A stretch of DNA of 64,000 nucleotides from Nematostella vectensis (lineage: Eukaryota; Cnidaria; Anthozoa; Actiniaria; Edwardsiidae), in contig NC_064042.1 in NCBI RefSeq assembly GCF_932526225.1, positions 186,001 through 250,000 of the forward strand, in the 5' to 3' direction. How positions within the stretch are numbered: the stretch's first letter is position 1; every line of letters begins with the position of its first letter. The position numbers and the translations under genes are program-made. The notes beneath the pieces are model-generated. The model was given only the letters and a program-made list of their open reading frames with translations, was not told where the DNA came from and did no database searches. Below are positions 41,701-53,700 of the stretch, one piece after another.

Positions 41701-44700
41701 TTATACATGAGAACTACGATACCTAGAGAAAGAGACACCGAGTTATACATGAGAACTACGATACCTAGAGAAAGAGACACCGAGTTATACATGAGAACTA
41801 CGATGCCTAGAGAGAGACACCGAGTTATACAAGAGAACTACTATGCCTAGAGAAAGAGACACCGAGTTATACAATAGAACTACTATGCCTAGAGAAAGAT
41901 ACACCGAGTTATACAAGAGAACTACTATACCTAGAGAAAGAGACACCGAGTTATACAAGAGAACTACGATACCTAGAGAAAGAGACACCGAGTTATACAT
42001 GAGAACTACGATACCTAGAGAAAGAGACACCGAGTTATACATGAGAACTACGATACCTAGAGAAAGAGACACCGAGTTATACATGAGAACTACGATGCCT
42101 AGAGAGAGACACCGAGTTATACAAGAGAACTACTATGCCTAGAGAAAGAGACACCGAGTTATACAATAGAACTACTATGCCTAGAGAAAGATACACCGAG
42201 TTATACAAGAGAACTACTATACCTAGAGAAAGAGACACCGAGTTATACAAGAGAACTACTATACCTAGAGAGAGAGACACCGAGTTATACAAGAGAACTA
42301 CTATACCTAGAGAAAGAGACACCGAGTTATACAAGAGAACTACTATACCTAGAGAAAGAGACACCGAGTTATACAAGAGAACTACTATACCTAGAGAAAG
42401 AGACACCGAGTTATACAAGAGAACTACTATACCTAGAGAAAGAGACACCGAGTTATACAAGAGAACTACTATGCCTAGAGAAAGAGACACCGAGTTATAC
42501 AAGAGAACTACGATACCTAGAGAAAGAGACACCGAGTTATACAAGAGAACTACTATACCTAGAGAAAGAGACACCGAGTTATACAAGAGAACTACGATAC
42601 CTAGAGAGAGAGACACCGAGTTATACAAGAGAACTACTATTCCTAGAGAAAGAGACACCGAGTTATACAAGAGAACTACTATGCCTAGAGAAAGAGACAC
42701 CGAGTTATACAAGAGAACTACTATGCCTAGAGAAAGGGACACCGAGTTATACAAGAGAACTACTATGCCTAGAGAAAGGGACACCGAGTTATACAAGAGA
42801 ACTACTATGCCTAGAGAAAGAGACACCGAGTTATAGAAGAGAACTACTATGCCTAGAGAAAGAGACACCGAGTTATACAAGAGAACTACTATACCTAGAG
42901 AAAGAGACACCGAGTTATACAAGAGAACTACTATGCCTAGAGAAAGAGACACCGAGTTATACAAGAGAACTACTATGCCTAGAGAAAGAGACACCGAGTT
43001 ATACAAGAGAACTACTATACCTAGAGAAAGAGACACCGAGTTATACAAGAGAACTACTATGCCTAGAGAGAGACACCGAGTTATACAAGAGAACTACTAT
43101 ACCTAGAGAAAGAGACACCGAGTTATACAAGAGAACTACTATGCCTAGAGAGAGACACCGAGTTATACAAGAGAACTACTATGCCTAGAGAGAGACACCG
43201 AGTTATACAAGAGAACTACTGTGCCTAGAGAAAGAGACACCGAGTTATACAAGAAAACTACTATGCCTAGAGAGAGACACCGAGTTATACATGAGAACTA
43301 CTATGCCTAGAGAGAGACACCGAGTTATACAAGAGAACTACGATGCCTAGAGAAAGAGACACCGAGTTATACAAGAGAACTACTATGCCTAGAGAGAGAC
43401 ACCGAGTTATACAAGAGAACTACTATGCCTAGAGAAAGAGACACCGAGTTATACAAGAGAACTACTATGCCTAGAGAAAGAGACACCGAGTTATACAAGA
43501 GAACTACTATGCCTAGAAAGAGACACCGAGTTATACAAGAGAACTACTATGCCTAGAGAAAGGGACACCGAGTTATACAAGAGAACTACTATGCCTAGAG
43601 AAAGGGACACCGAGTTATACAAGAGAACTACTATGCCTAGAGAAAGAGACACCGAGTTATACAAGAGAACTACTATGCCTAGAAAGAGACACCGAGTTAT
43701 ACAAGAGAACTACGATGCCTAGAGAGAGACACCGAGTTATACAAGAGAACTACTATGCCTAGAGAAAGAGACACCGAGTTATACAAGAGAACTACTATGC
43801 CTAGAGAAAGAGACACCGAGTTATACAAGAGAACTACGATGCCTAGAGAGAGACACCGAGTTATACAAGAGAACTACTATGCCTAGAGAAAGAGACACCG
43901 AGTTATACAAGAGAACTACTATGCCTAGAGAAAGAGACACCGAGTTATACAAGAGAACTACTATACCTAGAGAAAGAGACACCGAGTTATACAAGAGAAC
44001 TACTATACCTAGAGAAAGAGACACCGAGTTATACAAGAGAACTACTATACCTAGAGAAAGAGACACCGAGTTATACAAGAGAACTACGATGCCTAGAGAG
44101 AGACACCGAGTCATACAAGAGAACTACTATGCCTAGAGAAAGAGACACCGAGTTATACAAGAGAACTACTATGCCTAGAGAGAGAGACACCGAGTTATAC
44201 AAGAGAACTACTATACCTAGAGAAAGAGACACCGAGTTATACAAGAGAACTACGATGCCTAGAGAGACACCGAGTTATACAAGAGAACTACTATGCCTAG
44301 AGAAAGAGACACCGAGTTATACAAGAGAACTACTATACCTAGAGAAAGAGACACCGAGTTATACAAGAGAACTACGATACCTAGAGAAAGAGACACCGAG
44401 TTATACATGAGAACTACGATACCTAGAGAAAGAGACACCGAGTTATACAAGAGAACTACGATACCTAGAGAAAGAGACACCGAGTTATACATGAGAACTA
44501 CGATACCTAGAGAAAGAGACACCGAGTTATACATGAGAACTACGATACCTAGAGAAAGAGACACCGAGTTATACATGAGAACTACGATGCCTAGAGAGAG
44601 ACACCGAGTTATACAAGAGAACTACTATGCCTAGAGAAAGAGACACCGAGTTATACAATAGAACTACTATGCCTAGAGAAAGATACACCGAGTTATACAA

Positions 44701-47700
44701 GAGAACTACTATACCTAGAGAAAGAGACACCGAGTTATACAAGAGAACTACTATACCTAGAGAGAGAGACACCGAGTTATACAAGAGAACTACTATACCT
44801 AGAGAAAGAGACACCGAGTTATACAAGAGAACTACTATACCTAGAGAAAGAGACACCGAGTTATACAAGAGAACTACTATGCCTAGAGAGAGAGACACAG
44901 TTATACAAGAGAACTACTATACCTAGAGAGAGAGACACCGAGTTATACAAGAGAACTACTATACCTAGAGAAAGAGACACCGAGTTATACAAGAGAACTA
45001 CTATGCCTAGAGAAAGAGACACCGAGTTATACAAGAGAACTACTATACCTAGAGAGAGAGACACCGAGTTATACAAGAGAACTACTATGCCAAGAAAGAG
45101 ACACCGAGTCATACAAGAGAACTACTATGCCTAGAGAAAGAGACACCGAGTTATACAAGAGAACTACTATGCCTAGAGAGAGAGAGACACCGAGTTATAC
45201 AAGAGAACTACGATACCTAGAGAAAGAGACACCGAGTTATACAAGAGAACTACGATGCCTAGAGAGAGACACCGAGTTATACAAGAGAACTACTATGCCT
45301 AGAGAAAGAGACACCGAGTTATACAAGAGAACTACTATACCTAGAGAAAGAGACACCGAGTTATACAAGAGAACTACTATGCCTAGAGAGAGAGACACCG
45401 AGTTATACAAGAGAACTACTATGCCTAGAGAAAGAGACACCGAGTTATACAAGAGAACTACTATGCCTAGAGAAAGAGACACCGAGTTATACAAGAGAAC
45501 TACTATGCCTAGAGAAAGAGACACCGAGTTATACAAGAGAACTACGATACCTAGAGAAAGAGACACCGAGTTATACAAGAGAACTACTATGCCTAGAGAG
45601 AGACACCGAGTTATACATGAGAACTACTATACCTAGAGAAAGAGACACCGAGTTGTACAAGAGAACTACTATGCCTAGAGAGAGACACCGAGTTATACAT
45701 GAGAACTACTATGCCTAGAGAGAGACACCGAGTTATACAAGAGAACTACTATGCCTAGAGAAAGAGACACCGAGTTATACAAGAGAACTACGATACCTAG
45801 AGAAAGAGACACCGAGTTATACAAGAGAACTACTATGCCTAGAGAGAGACACCGAGTTATACATGAGAACTACTATGCCTAGAGAAAGAGACACCGAGTT
45901 ATACAAGAGAACTAGGACATCTTCTCACGCCATGGAAAACCAGACTCGATTAACAATGAGCCGTTTTTCAGATAATGGGGGTCCTGTGGAATTAAAGCGC
46001 GAAAGCGAGGCAAGTCGGATTCCGAGTCTTTAATGAATCAGTCTAGGGCGGGCTATCAGGATATCTACTCAAACAGTAACAAGAGCGCATTTGTGCCCCC
46101 CCCCCCATCCCTATTTTCTCTACGTTACCTGTGCAGTGGTTCTCGCAGCGAAGATATGCATGCCGAACCTGGTGAAGAGCGAGTTGTTCTTCATAGGACT
46201 GCAATCACATGAGCAAACAGCAGTCAAACAAGACTGCATTGTACGAAGTCACACAAACAATACATAGAACGCTCTCTGCCTTCTTTAATCTCTTGTTTGG
46301 CACCAGAAGAAAATTCTTTTATGAAGAAACACAGAAAACGTAAAGCGAAGAAGAGATCACGTGTTTACCTGCCGAGTAAGGTGTCAAACGATGTGACGGC
46401 GCCATCTCTTAGCACAGCCATCACGAGACATGGACCCTGCTGCAACTGGTAGGCCTAAACGGTACAAAAGGGAATAATTACAAGAGGCAAGGGGAGGGAG
46501 GAGAGGGAGGGTAGCCATCACGAGACATGGACCCTGCTGCAACTGGTTGGCCTAAACGGTACAAAAGGAAATAATTACAAGAGGCAAGGGGAGGGAGAAA
46601 GGAGAAGAGGAAGGAGGGGCAGCCGTTATGAGAAACTGGTGCAGTGCACATGAGAAGGGAAGGAAAAGTGGGAGGTCACTGCCTCCTACTCTAGGAAGAC
46701 AGCTGGTAAAAGTGGGCTTTTTAACATCAATTGATTCCTTTAGACAATAGCGGTTTGGATTTTAAGCAAACATGTGCATTTGTAAAAACCTTTCCTTGGT
46801 AAATCAAGCTAACAGTACTAAAAGCAAGACTCACCAGCTGGTATGGTTTGACATCAGCATTCAGACTCTCACTATATAGTCGTGTACACTGTGCTGATTG
46901 CGTCTCGTCAAGCCGCAGCATGCGCATTCCAACAGGCTGCAGTCCGGTGGCCAACAGGCCATCAACGACATCAGGGTACCCTGGCTGGTTTCTGCTGCCG
47001 CCACTGCTAGGAGGGGAGAACAGCAGACTGGGGTGCAGCAGGACGCAGTTGATCTCCAAGAGGGAGGCAGGAAGGTGAAGTGGGTTGTCGGAGTCAGATG
47101 AGGGCATGGAGTTGACTGGGACAGCTGCCAGGGAGCGCTTGGTGTCCGGGTCAAATATGGAATCACGTGTCAAACAGGGAATCTAAGAGAGAATAATAAA
47201 TGAAAGCAAGTCTCTACACATGTCTCCTATTAGCAGCCCTGCCTGATAAGCATCAGTGACTGGGTGTGTATGGGGGCAAATTTTGGAAAGACCTTGTTGA
47301 AGCCCTATTTGATTTCTTGCGTACAGATACTAAAATTTGAGCTGCCTTGATTATAAGCTATGCAATCGCCTAGAAGATAGACAATCTTTGGGAACAAGAA
47401 CAAAATTAATCCACGGAATAAAACAAAACGAAAAACTTGTTTAAGTTTTTGAAAGAGGAAGCAGACTTTATCTAACACTTCTGAATAATGAAAGCGTTTT
47501 ATTTTATTTGATTTTTAAAGGACAGTATACATCCCGTGTTGGAAGTTATGAAGTTAAAAGCTATCTATTTAAATACCTCTTCCGCGATAAGGTCGATGGT
47601 AGGAGAACAGCAGAGCCCATCATGGAACAACAACATATGGTCCCTGACGCTTGCACTGTAGGAAGGGGAGGCTGAGAGAGAAAAGTAAAGATAAGAAAGG

Positions 47701-50700
47701 TTATGCAGTCACAAAAATTAGATACATTTACCCTAGAGGGCGTTTTTTATCCATTTCGTGCCTAGAACTACAACTCCCTAAGGGTTTAGCTGCTATCTAC
47801 CGTAAAGCGCGTTTTATATCCGGTCGGTGCCGAAAGTAGTACTACAACTCCCTATCCATGCCGTAAGTAGAAATGAGACCCCCTATGGGTATGGTACCGT
47901 AGAGCGCATTTCATATCCGTGCCGTAGGTAGAACTACAACTCCCTAAGGGTTTAGCTGCTACTTACGGTAAATCGCGTTCCGTATCCGGTCCGTGCCGTA
48001 GGTAGAACTACAACTCCCTAAGGGTTTAGCTGCTACTTACGGTAAATCGCGTTCCGTATCCGGTCCGTGCCGTATGAGCCTCTTAAGTAGAACTACAACT
48101 CCCTAAGAGTTTAGCTGCTACTTACGGTAAATCGCGTTCCGTATCCGGTCCGTGCCGTATGAGCCTCTTAAGTAGAACTACAACTTCCTAAGGGTTAAGC
48201 TGTTACTTACCGTAAATCGCGTTCCGTATCCGGTCCGTGCCATATGAGCCCCTCAAGTAGAACTGCGACTCCCTAAGGGTTTAGCTGCTACTTACCGTAA
48301 ATCGCGTTCCGTATCCGGTCCGTACCGTATGAGCCCCTCAAGTAGAACTGCGACTTCCTAAGGGTTAAGCTGCTACTTACCGTAAATCGCGTTCCGTATC
48401 CGGTCCGTGCCGTATGAGCCCCTCAAGTAGAACTGCGACTCCCTAAGGGTTTAGCTGCTACTTACCGTAAATCGCGTTCCGTATCCGGTCCGTGCCGTAT
48501 GAGCCCCTCAAGTAGAACTGCGACTCTTTATGAGCCACCTGGGGGCAGGACGGTCCGACCACCTCCAGAAGCTTGCCCACCGCATTTTCACGTAGCAAGC
48601 TGAGCGCGAGGACTGGACCCGAGGTCAGGTGACTAACATGGGAGTCCTGGCAAAAGAACAAGAGGACTGTGACGTCACGAGATAAGCGAGGGAAAATAGA
48701 GGGGCCAATCACGCAACCATTTTATGCTCCCGCAAAAAAAAAAATCTTTGCAAGTAGACTTTTTTTTTTTTTAATGTAAACAATGGTGTAAACAATGGTG
48801 GTTTATAGACATTGTCGGAAGACTCTAAAGAAACATCAACTGTCAGGATTTGGAAAAAGTAATATGAATCATCTTGTTCAAGTGGGGTTCAAAGTGGCTC
48901 GGAAAGATATACGTACAGCTACACTTACACGTGGCCTACGGTACAATCGCTTTTAAGACAGTAGAAATAACAGTACACAAGAGTAAAAGCAGTGCCTTTT
49001 GTAACACAAACAGAATAAATCACAAAAAAATGATGTTTTAAATTTAATTCATGTCTTTTGTATGTCTCGTTAGTATGTATGTCTGTGTCATTGGTATTAG
49101 TTGGTATTGACAAAGTACGCTTCAAGTACTGTCTTGAAAACTCACGGCAATTTCAAAGTACTGAAAGGCACGCTGCAGGAAAAATATCGGGGAAAAACTA
49201 CATCCGCTTTGGCAGTTGATTCTTATGGAAACAACTACCAAAATAAATCAAAGATAGATATAGTGATTTACAATATTTATTATCGAATCAAATGTACTGT
49301 CCGAAATCAGTCGCACTTTAATTAAGCTTTATATTATTTTTGTAGTATGTGTATATTAGTGTAAAGTAGATGTCCTACATACAAATTGATATAAAACAGG
49401 ACTAGTATCTAACTAGAAAACCAATTGGTTTATTTAGATGCTAGGCATTTCTTTTGTCGAAATTATATCTAGTACCCCTGAAACGTAATTAATTGTAAAA
49501 CTGTTATTCTAGTTAAGTTTTTCCTGTAAAAAATATTGTAAAAATGGAAACGTGAATAAAGTATTGTATATAAACTATCTGACCACCCCCAAAAAACAAA
49601 TAGGGATTTTTTTATGCCTTTGCAGTATCTCCACGGGACGTTTATTGTCGGATCCGGCTACTAACATAGTGATCTAGCTTATGCTTTATAGTTTCGCCTA
49701 CAAATATCATGTCTATTGGGAACTGAAAGTGCAAAAAAAAATTATTTTGAGAAACCTAACCTTGTCTTCTCTTCTGAAGTCCGCGTCTCTACAGGCGATC
49801 AGCGCTGCCTCCGTGTTACTCAAACACATCATTCTTGCCTGCACGATTCTAAATCCCTCCCGCACCAGCCTCCGCAGTACCTTACCCACGTGGCGCGGTA
49901 CGGCATCTGGCTTCACGACGCACAGCGTCACAATTGGGCATGGCCCGGCCAGCAGGCTTGAGGTAATGTGAACATCATTTGGCGATAGAGTCTCTACCTG
50001 GTCACTGCCACCCCTGTTGACAGGGCGTGTCCACTTCTTGCCCCTCTGCCTTGAGGCGTCTGGGGTCTCCCCTTTGGCTACGCCTCCATGTCGGCGTGGG
50101 GGAGGAAGCAGGTGGAGGTTAACCCGTGCCGCGTGGTCTGCATGGAGCTCTTGTTCGTAGAAGATTGCAGTCAGCTGGCGATACGCTATCTCAGGAGTTG
50201 GCGACATGAAGAGATCAGGGCAGGACTCCTCAGAGCTGCGAATCGGCTTCTTTTTAGGTGAGCAGCCAACATAGCTATGTATGAAGGCTCGTAAGCGTGA
50301 GAAGGCGTTGATGCCTCTGAGGGCGCAGATCAGCGCGGGCCCTGACGTGAGCGGCTTAAGACTGCTCTGCCATAGCTTGTCGCCGATCTCGTATGGGGAG
50401 AATTCCTTGGCCTGATGTAGGGACATGGAGGTGATGAGCTTGATGCCCAAGAGCTCTAAGCCGCAGTACACTTCTGCTGTGTTGTGCTCGGGATGAGAGT
50501 GCTGGAGCAGGTAGCGCAGGATGTCATGGGCGTCTTGCGTTACCTGGAAAGGAACAGAAAATGTAACACAATATTTACAAGAGACAATCGTGCAATCAGC
50601 AATAAACGCTTTAAACATGATTAAAACTTGGTTATTAAAAAAAATGCATTATAATGATCTCCATCCCTCGAAATCGCAAATGGATAATAAGTAGTCTACT

Positions 50701-53700
50701 TCTATTGCAGTTCTATTGCTAAAAAGTTCATGGATTGTTTGGCCCAATGTCTTTCAGCTGTGGAGCTTCGTGGGATCAGAGATTATAACACAACTTTGCG
50801 TCAACGGGCGAGCATTCTCTTGTCAGACAGACGTACGCAAAACAAGGCCCTTCAATCAGTCTAGAAAAACAGTTTTCCTTCGCATAAAATCCTTTGTCAC
50901 ACAACCGGTAGGCAACTGTCACCCCAACGTCACGCCACCATCACGCAACTGTCGCGCTACCATCACGCAACTGTCACGCCAACGTCACAACTGTCACCAA
51001 ATTATTCAACCGTCACAAAACCTCCACAAGATGTCACACAACCATCACATAACGATCACCACATGACGGAACTGACAGCCGCACCTTGTCTCGTAGTAGC
51101 GTGACAACACAGACTTGCTCGAGCTCAGGGTTGGAGTAGAACGAGTGGCTCAGAAAGGCAGCGGTGTAGAGTCCGCCGTGCGGGAGCTGGTCCAGCTTGT
51201 GCCCAAGTACCCCCGTGATGTGATCCGTGTAGGGGATAGAGGTGAAGCAAAGCTGAGCGGCAGCCAGGATGCCCTTCGTGGCCACGTCCCGCGGAAGGTG
51301 ACGTGCGCGCAGGAGCTAATCACAGACAAGACGAGATATCAGTACGGGGAAAGGGTAACAGGGTGTACACGGGTGATGCGCGTGAAGGAGCTAATCACAG
51401 ACAAGACGAGATATCAGTACGGGACAAGGGTAACATGACAGAGAAGACAAGATATCAGTACGGGACAAGGGTAACATGACAGAGAAGACAAGATATCAGT
51501 ACGGGACAAGGGTAACATGACAGAGAAGACAAGATATCAGTACGGGACAAGGGTAACATGACAGAGAAGACAAGATATCAGTACGGGACAAGGGTAACAT
51601 GACAGAGAAGACAAGATATCAGTACGGGACAAGGGTAACAGTATAATACTGCCGCAAGGGTGATGGGCACATGGCGCAATAAAAAGGAATAGAAATTATA
51701 TTATATTGTAGTATACCCATCCATAACATTATTGAAAACGTTTCCAAAAATATTGCACACAAACGTAATTCCATTTTTTTTACAAGTTGGATGTTTTTAT
51801 TCAGCAACAGCAAATGTTGTGGAATAAATTATTCGCCAAAGGCGACAGCGGACTTGAATTAAATAAACAAATTAATCAAAAGGTGACCTGAAAGTTCAGG
51901 TGCTGCTCAGGGGTGGGGTTTCAAAAACTCAGTTTTCCGGGGTGTCGAGCTGAATAAAAAGCCGACACGAATAACCCCTTACCCAGCCCCATCCTTTGTT
52001 TAAATAGGGAAGGGTCACTTATACATCTTACACTCGCAACTGTACCTGATCCGTGATGAGGTAGCTCAGAGCTTGGATGTGATGAAGAGCATTCTCCCTG
52101 CGCAGGCACATGACGGTACAGGCCGAGCCTATCACGCCCTCGGCCTCCTCAGCATTCCCTTGCATCTGGGCATTCATGGGGCAGAACACGGCCACCTGGG
52201 ATGGAGTCAAACCCAGCACATCCCTGTTACCCTCCTTGAGTCGCTGGGGGTGCAGTCTGGCGCGCCTGATGCCCAACAGAGAAAAGCCGCGATCGTGACA
52301 ATACAATAGTACCTCTCCCAAGAATCGCGCTGGTACCAGTGGGGACAGCACTAGGATGATGGACGTGGGGGTACAGGCTGTTAGCGTGGAGGGAGGGGTG
52401 GGTAGTGCAGTGTTGAGTGCGCCCGTGGGCACGTCACACTGACGATTTCCTCCAGACTTGGCTCGAAACTCTTCCCCCATGTCGCACCCGAAGTTGACAG
52501 TGTTGTTAGAAGATACGCGACCGCCAAACCATCGCGCCAGTTCTACTGACGCGCGGGTAGAGTTGCGTGGACAGTAGAAGAGAGGATCGTCGCGTGAGTC
52601 GTTGTGCTCGTGACTGTAGAGTGCGCGAAGAGAGCGAGGGTCTGTAAGGCGGGCGAGGTTCGTGTCTGCCGGACCCACCACATCTACCCATCGCATGACG
52701 GCACATGGGCCGCGCATGGCAAGTGCGATGACGGGGGAGTTGGTGTGAGGTAGAAACCCGCAACAGGAGGAGTCTAGACCTACAAGCAATACACAGAGTA
52801 TGGGCTTGTTGGTGCTAAGGGAATACGCAATGCCCAAACCTCGGACAAAACTTTTAAACCCTTTTAAATCAGCTTGATAACCTCAGCTTTGATTAGACAA
52901 AGTGTTCTACAAATATACGTGCCGCCACCATATTTTGCTGCTTTCGTCTATTATATTTTCGATTTTCTATCGAGTTCCCAAAATATCTTAATCTCCGCAA
53001 ATGTTGTATCAACAAGGTACCACCAAATTATAATTATAATTGACATCACATTACACTTACCGCTAGAGTGGGTTGGGGTGTCTACATAAAGCAGCCGCAA
53101 GCCAGCAAGATCCAGCCCCTCACGCCACACCCTACTGAGCACATCCATCATGCACACCGGCTCATGCAGTACCATGTACTGGGCTAGCATCATGGTGTTC
53201 TCACACTCCGGACCCTTGTATGGCAACACAGGCAGGCTACCATCATCCGCCCACACCTCACCCTTGTGAGTGTGCCAAAAGAAACCCGGCTCAGCCTTGA
53301 ATACCCTTGCCATCGCCTCTGGATCAGGGTTAGCCATCAGCATGCAGGAGAGATTGCGCTGGCTGAATGGTAGCATCATCAAGGCATTGGTGTACTGTGT
53401 TATCTGTGGGAGGACATCAGAAAGGGTCTTGGTACGGAGGAACTTGTTGACAGTTGCCAAGAAGGAGTTGCCTTTCCCTTGCTTACGGACATCTACCCGG
53501 TTGCGGATGCCTACTATCAGTGAGAGCTGCCCTTCATGCCATGTCTGTTGAAGGCCGATTACATGGAAGGGTATGTTTTCCCACTGGGCAAGGTCACTGC
53601 AGTTGAGGTTGTCAGGTACGGGTACAAGTGAGAGAAGCCAAGTAAGCAGGGCAGTGTAGGTAGTGCTGTCTGTGTTGGTTTTACTGCCCCCCTTGCTGCC

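Noticed and set aside
38715-45636. Many ORFs of 80-410 codons on both strands (KRTTMPRERDTELY / LLYNSVSLSLGIVV)
   Set aside because: Caused by the 42-bp repeat; frames break at every 40- or 38-bp unit, and the array is intronic in DNAAF8.
38715-45914. CRISPR-like regular array
   Set aside because: There are no unique spacers: units are contiguous and near-identical. The genome is eukaryotic with spliced genes.
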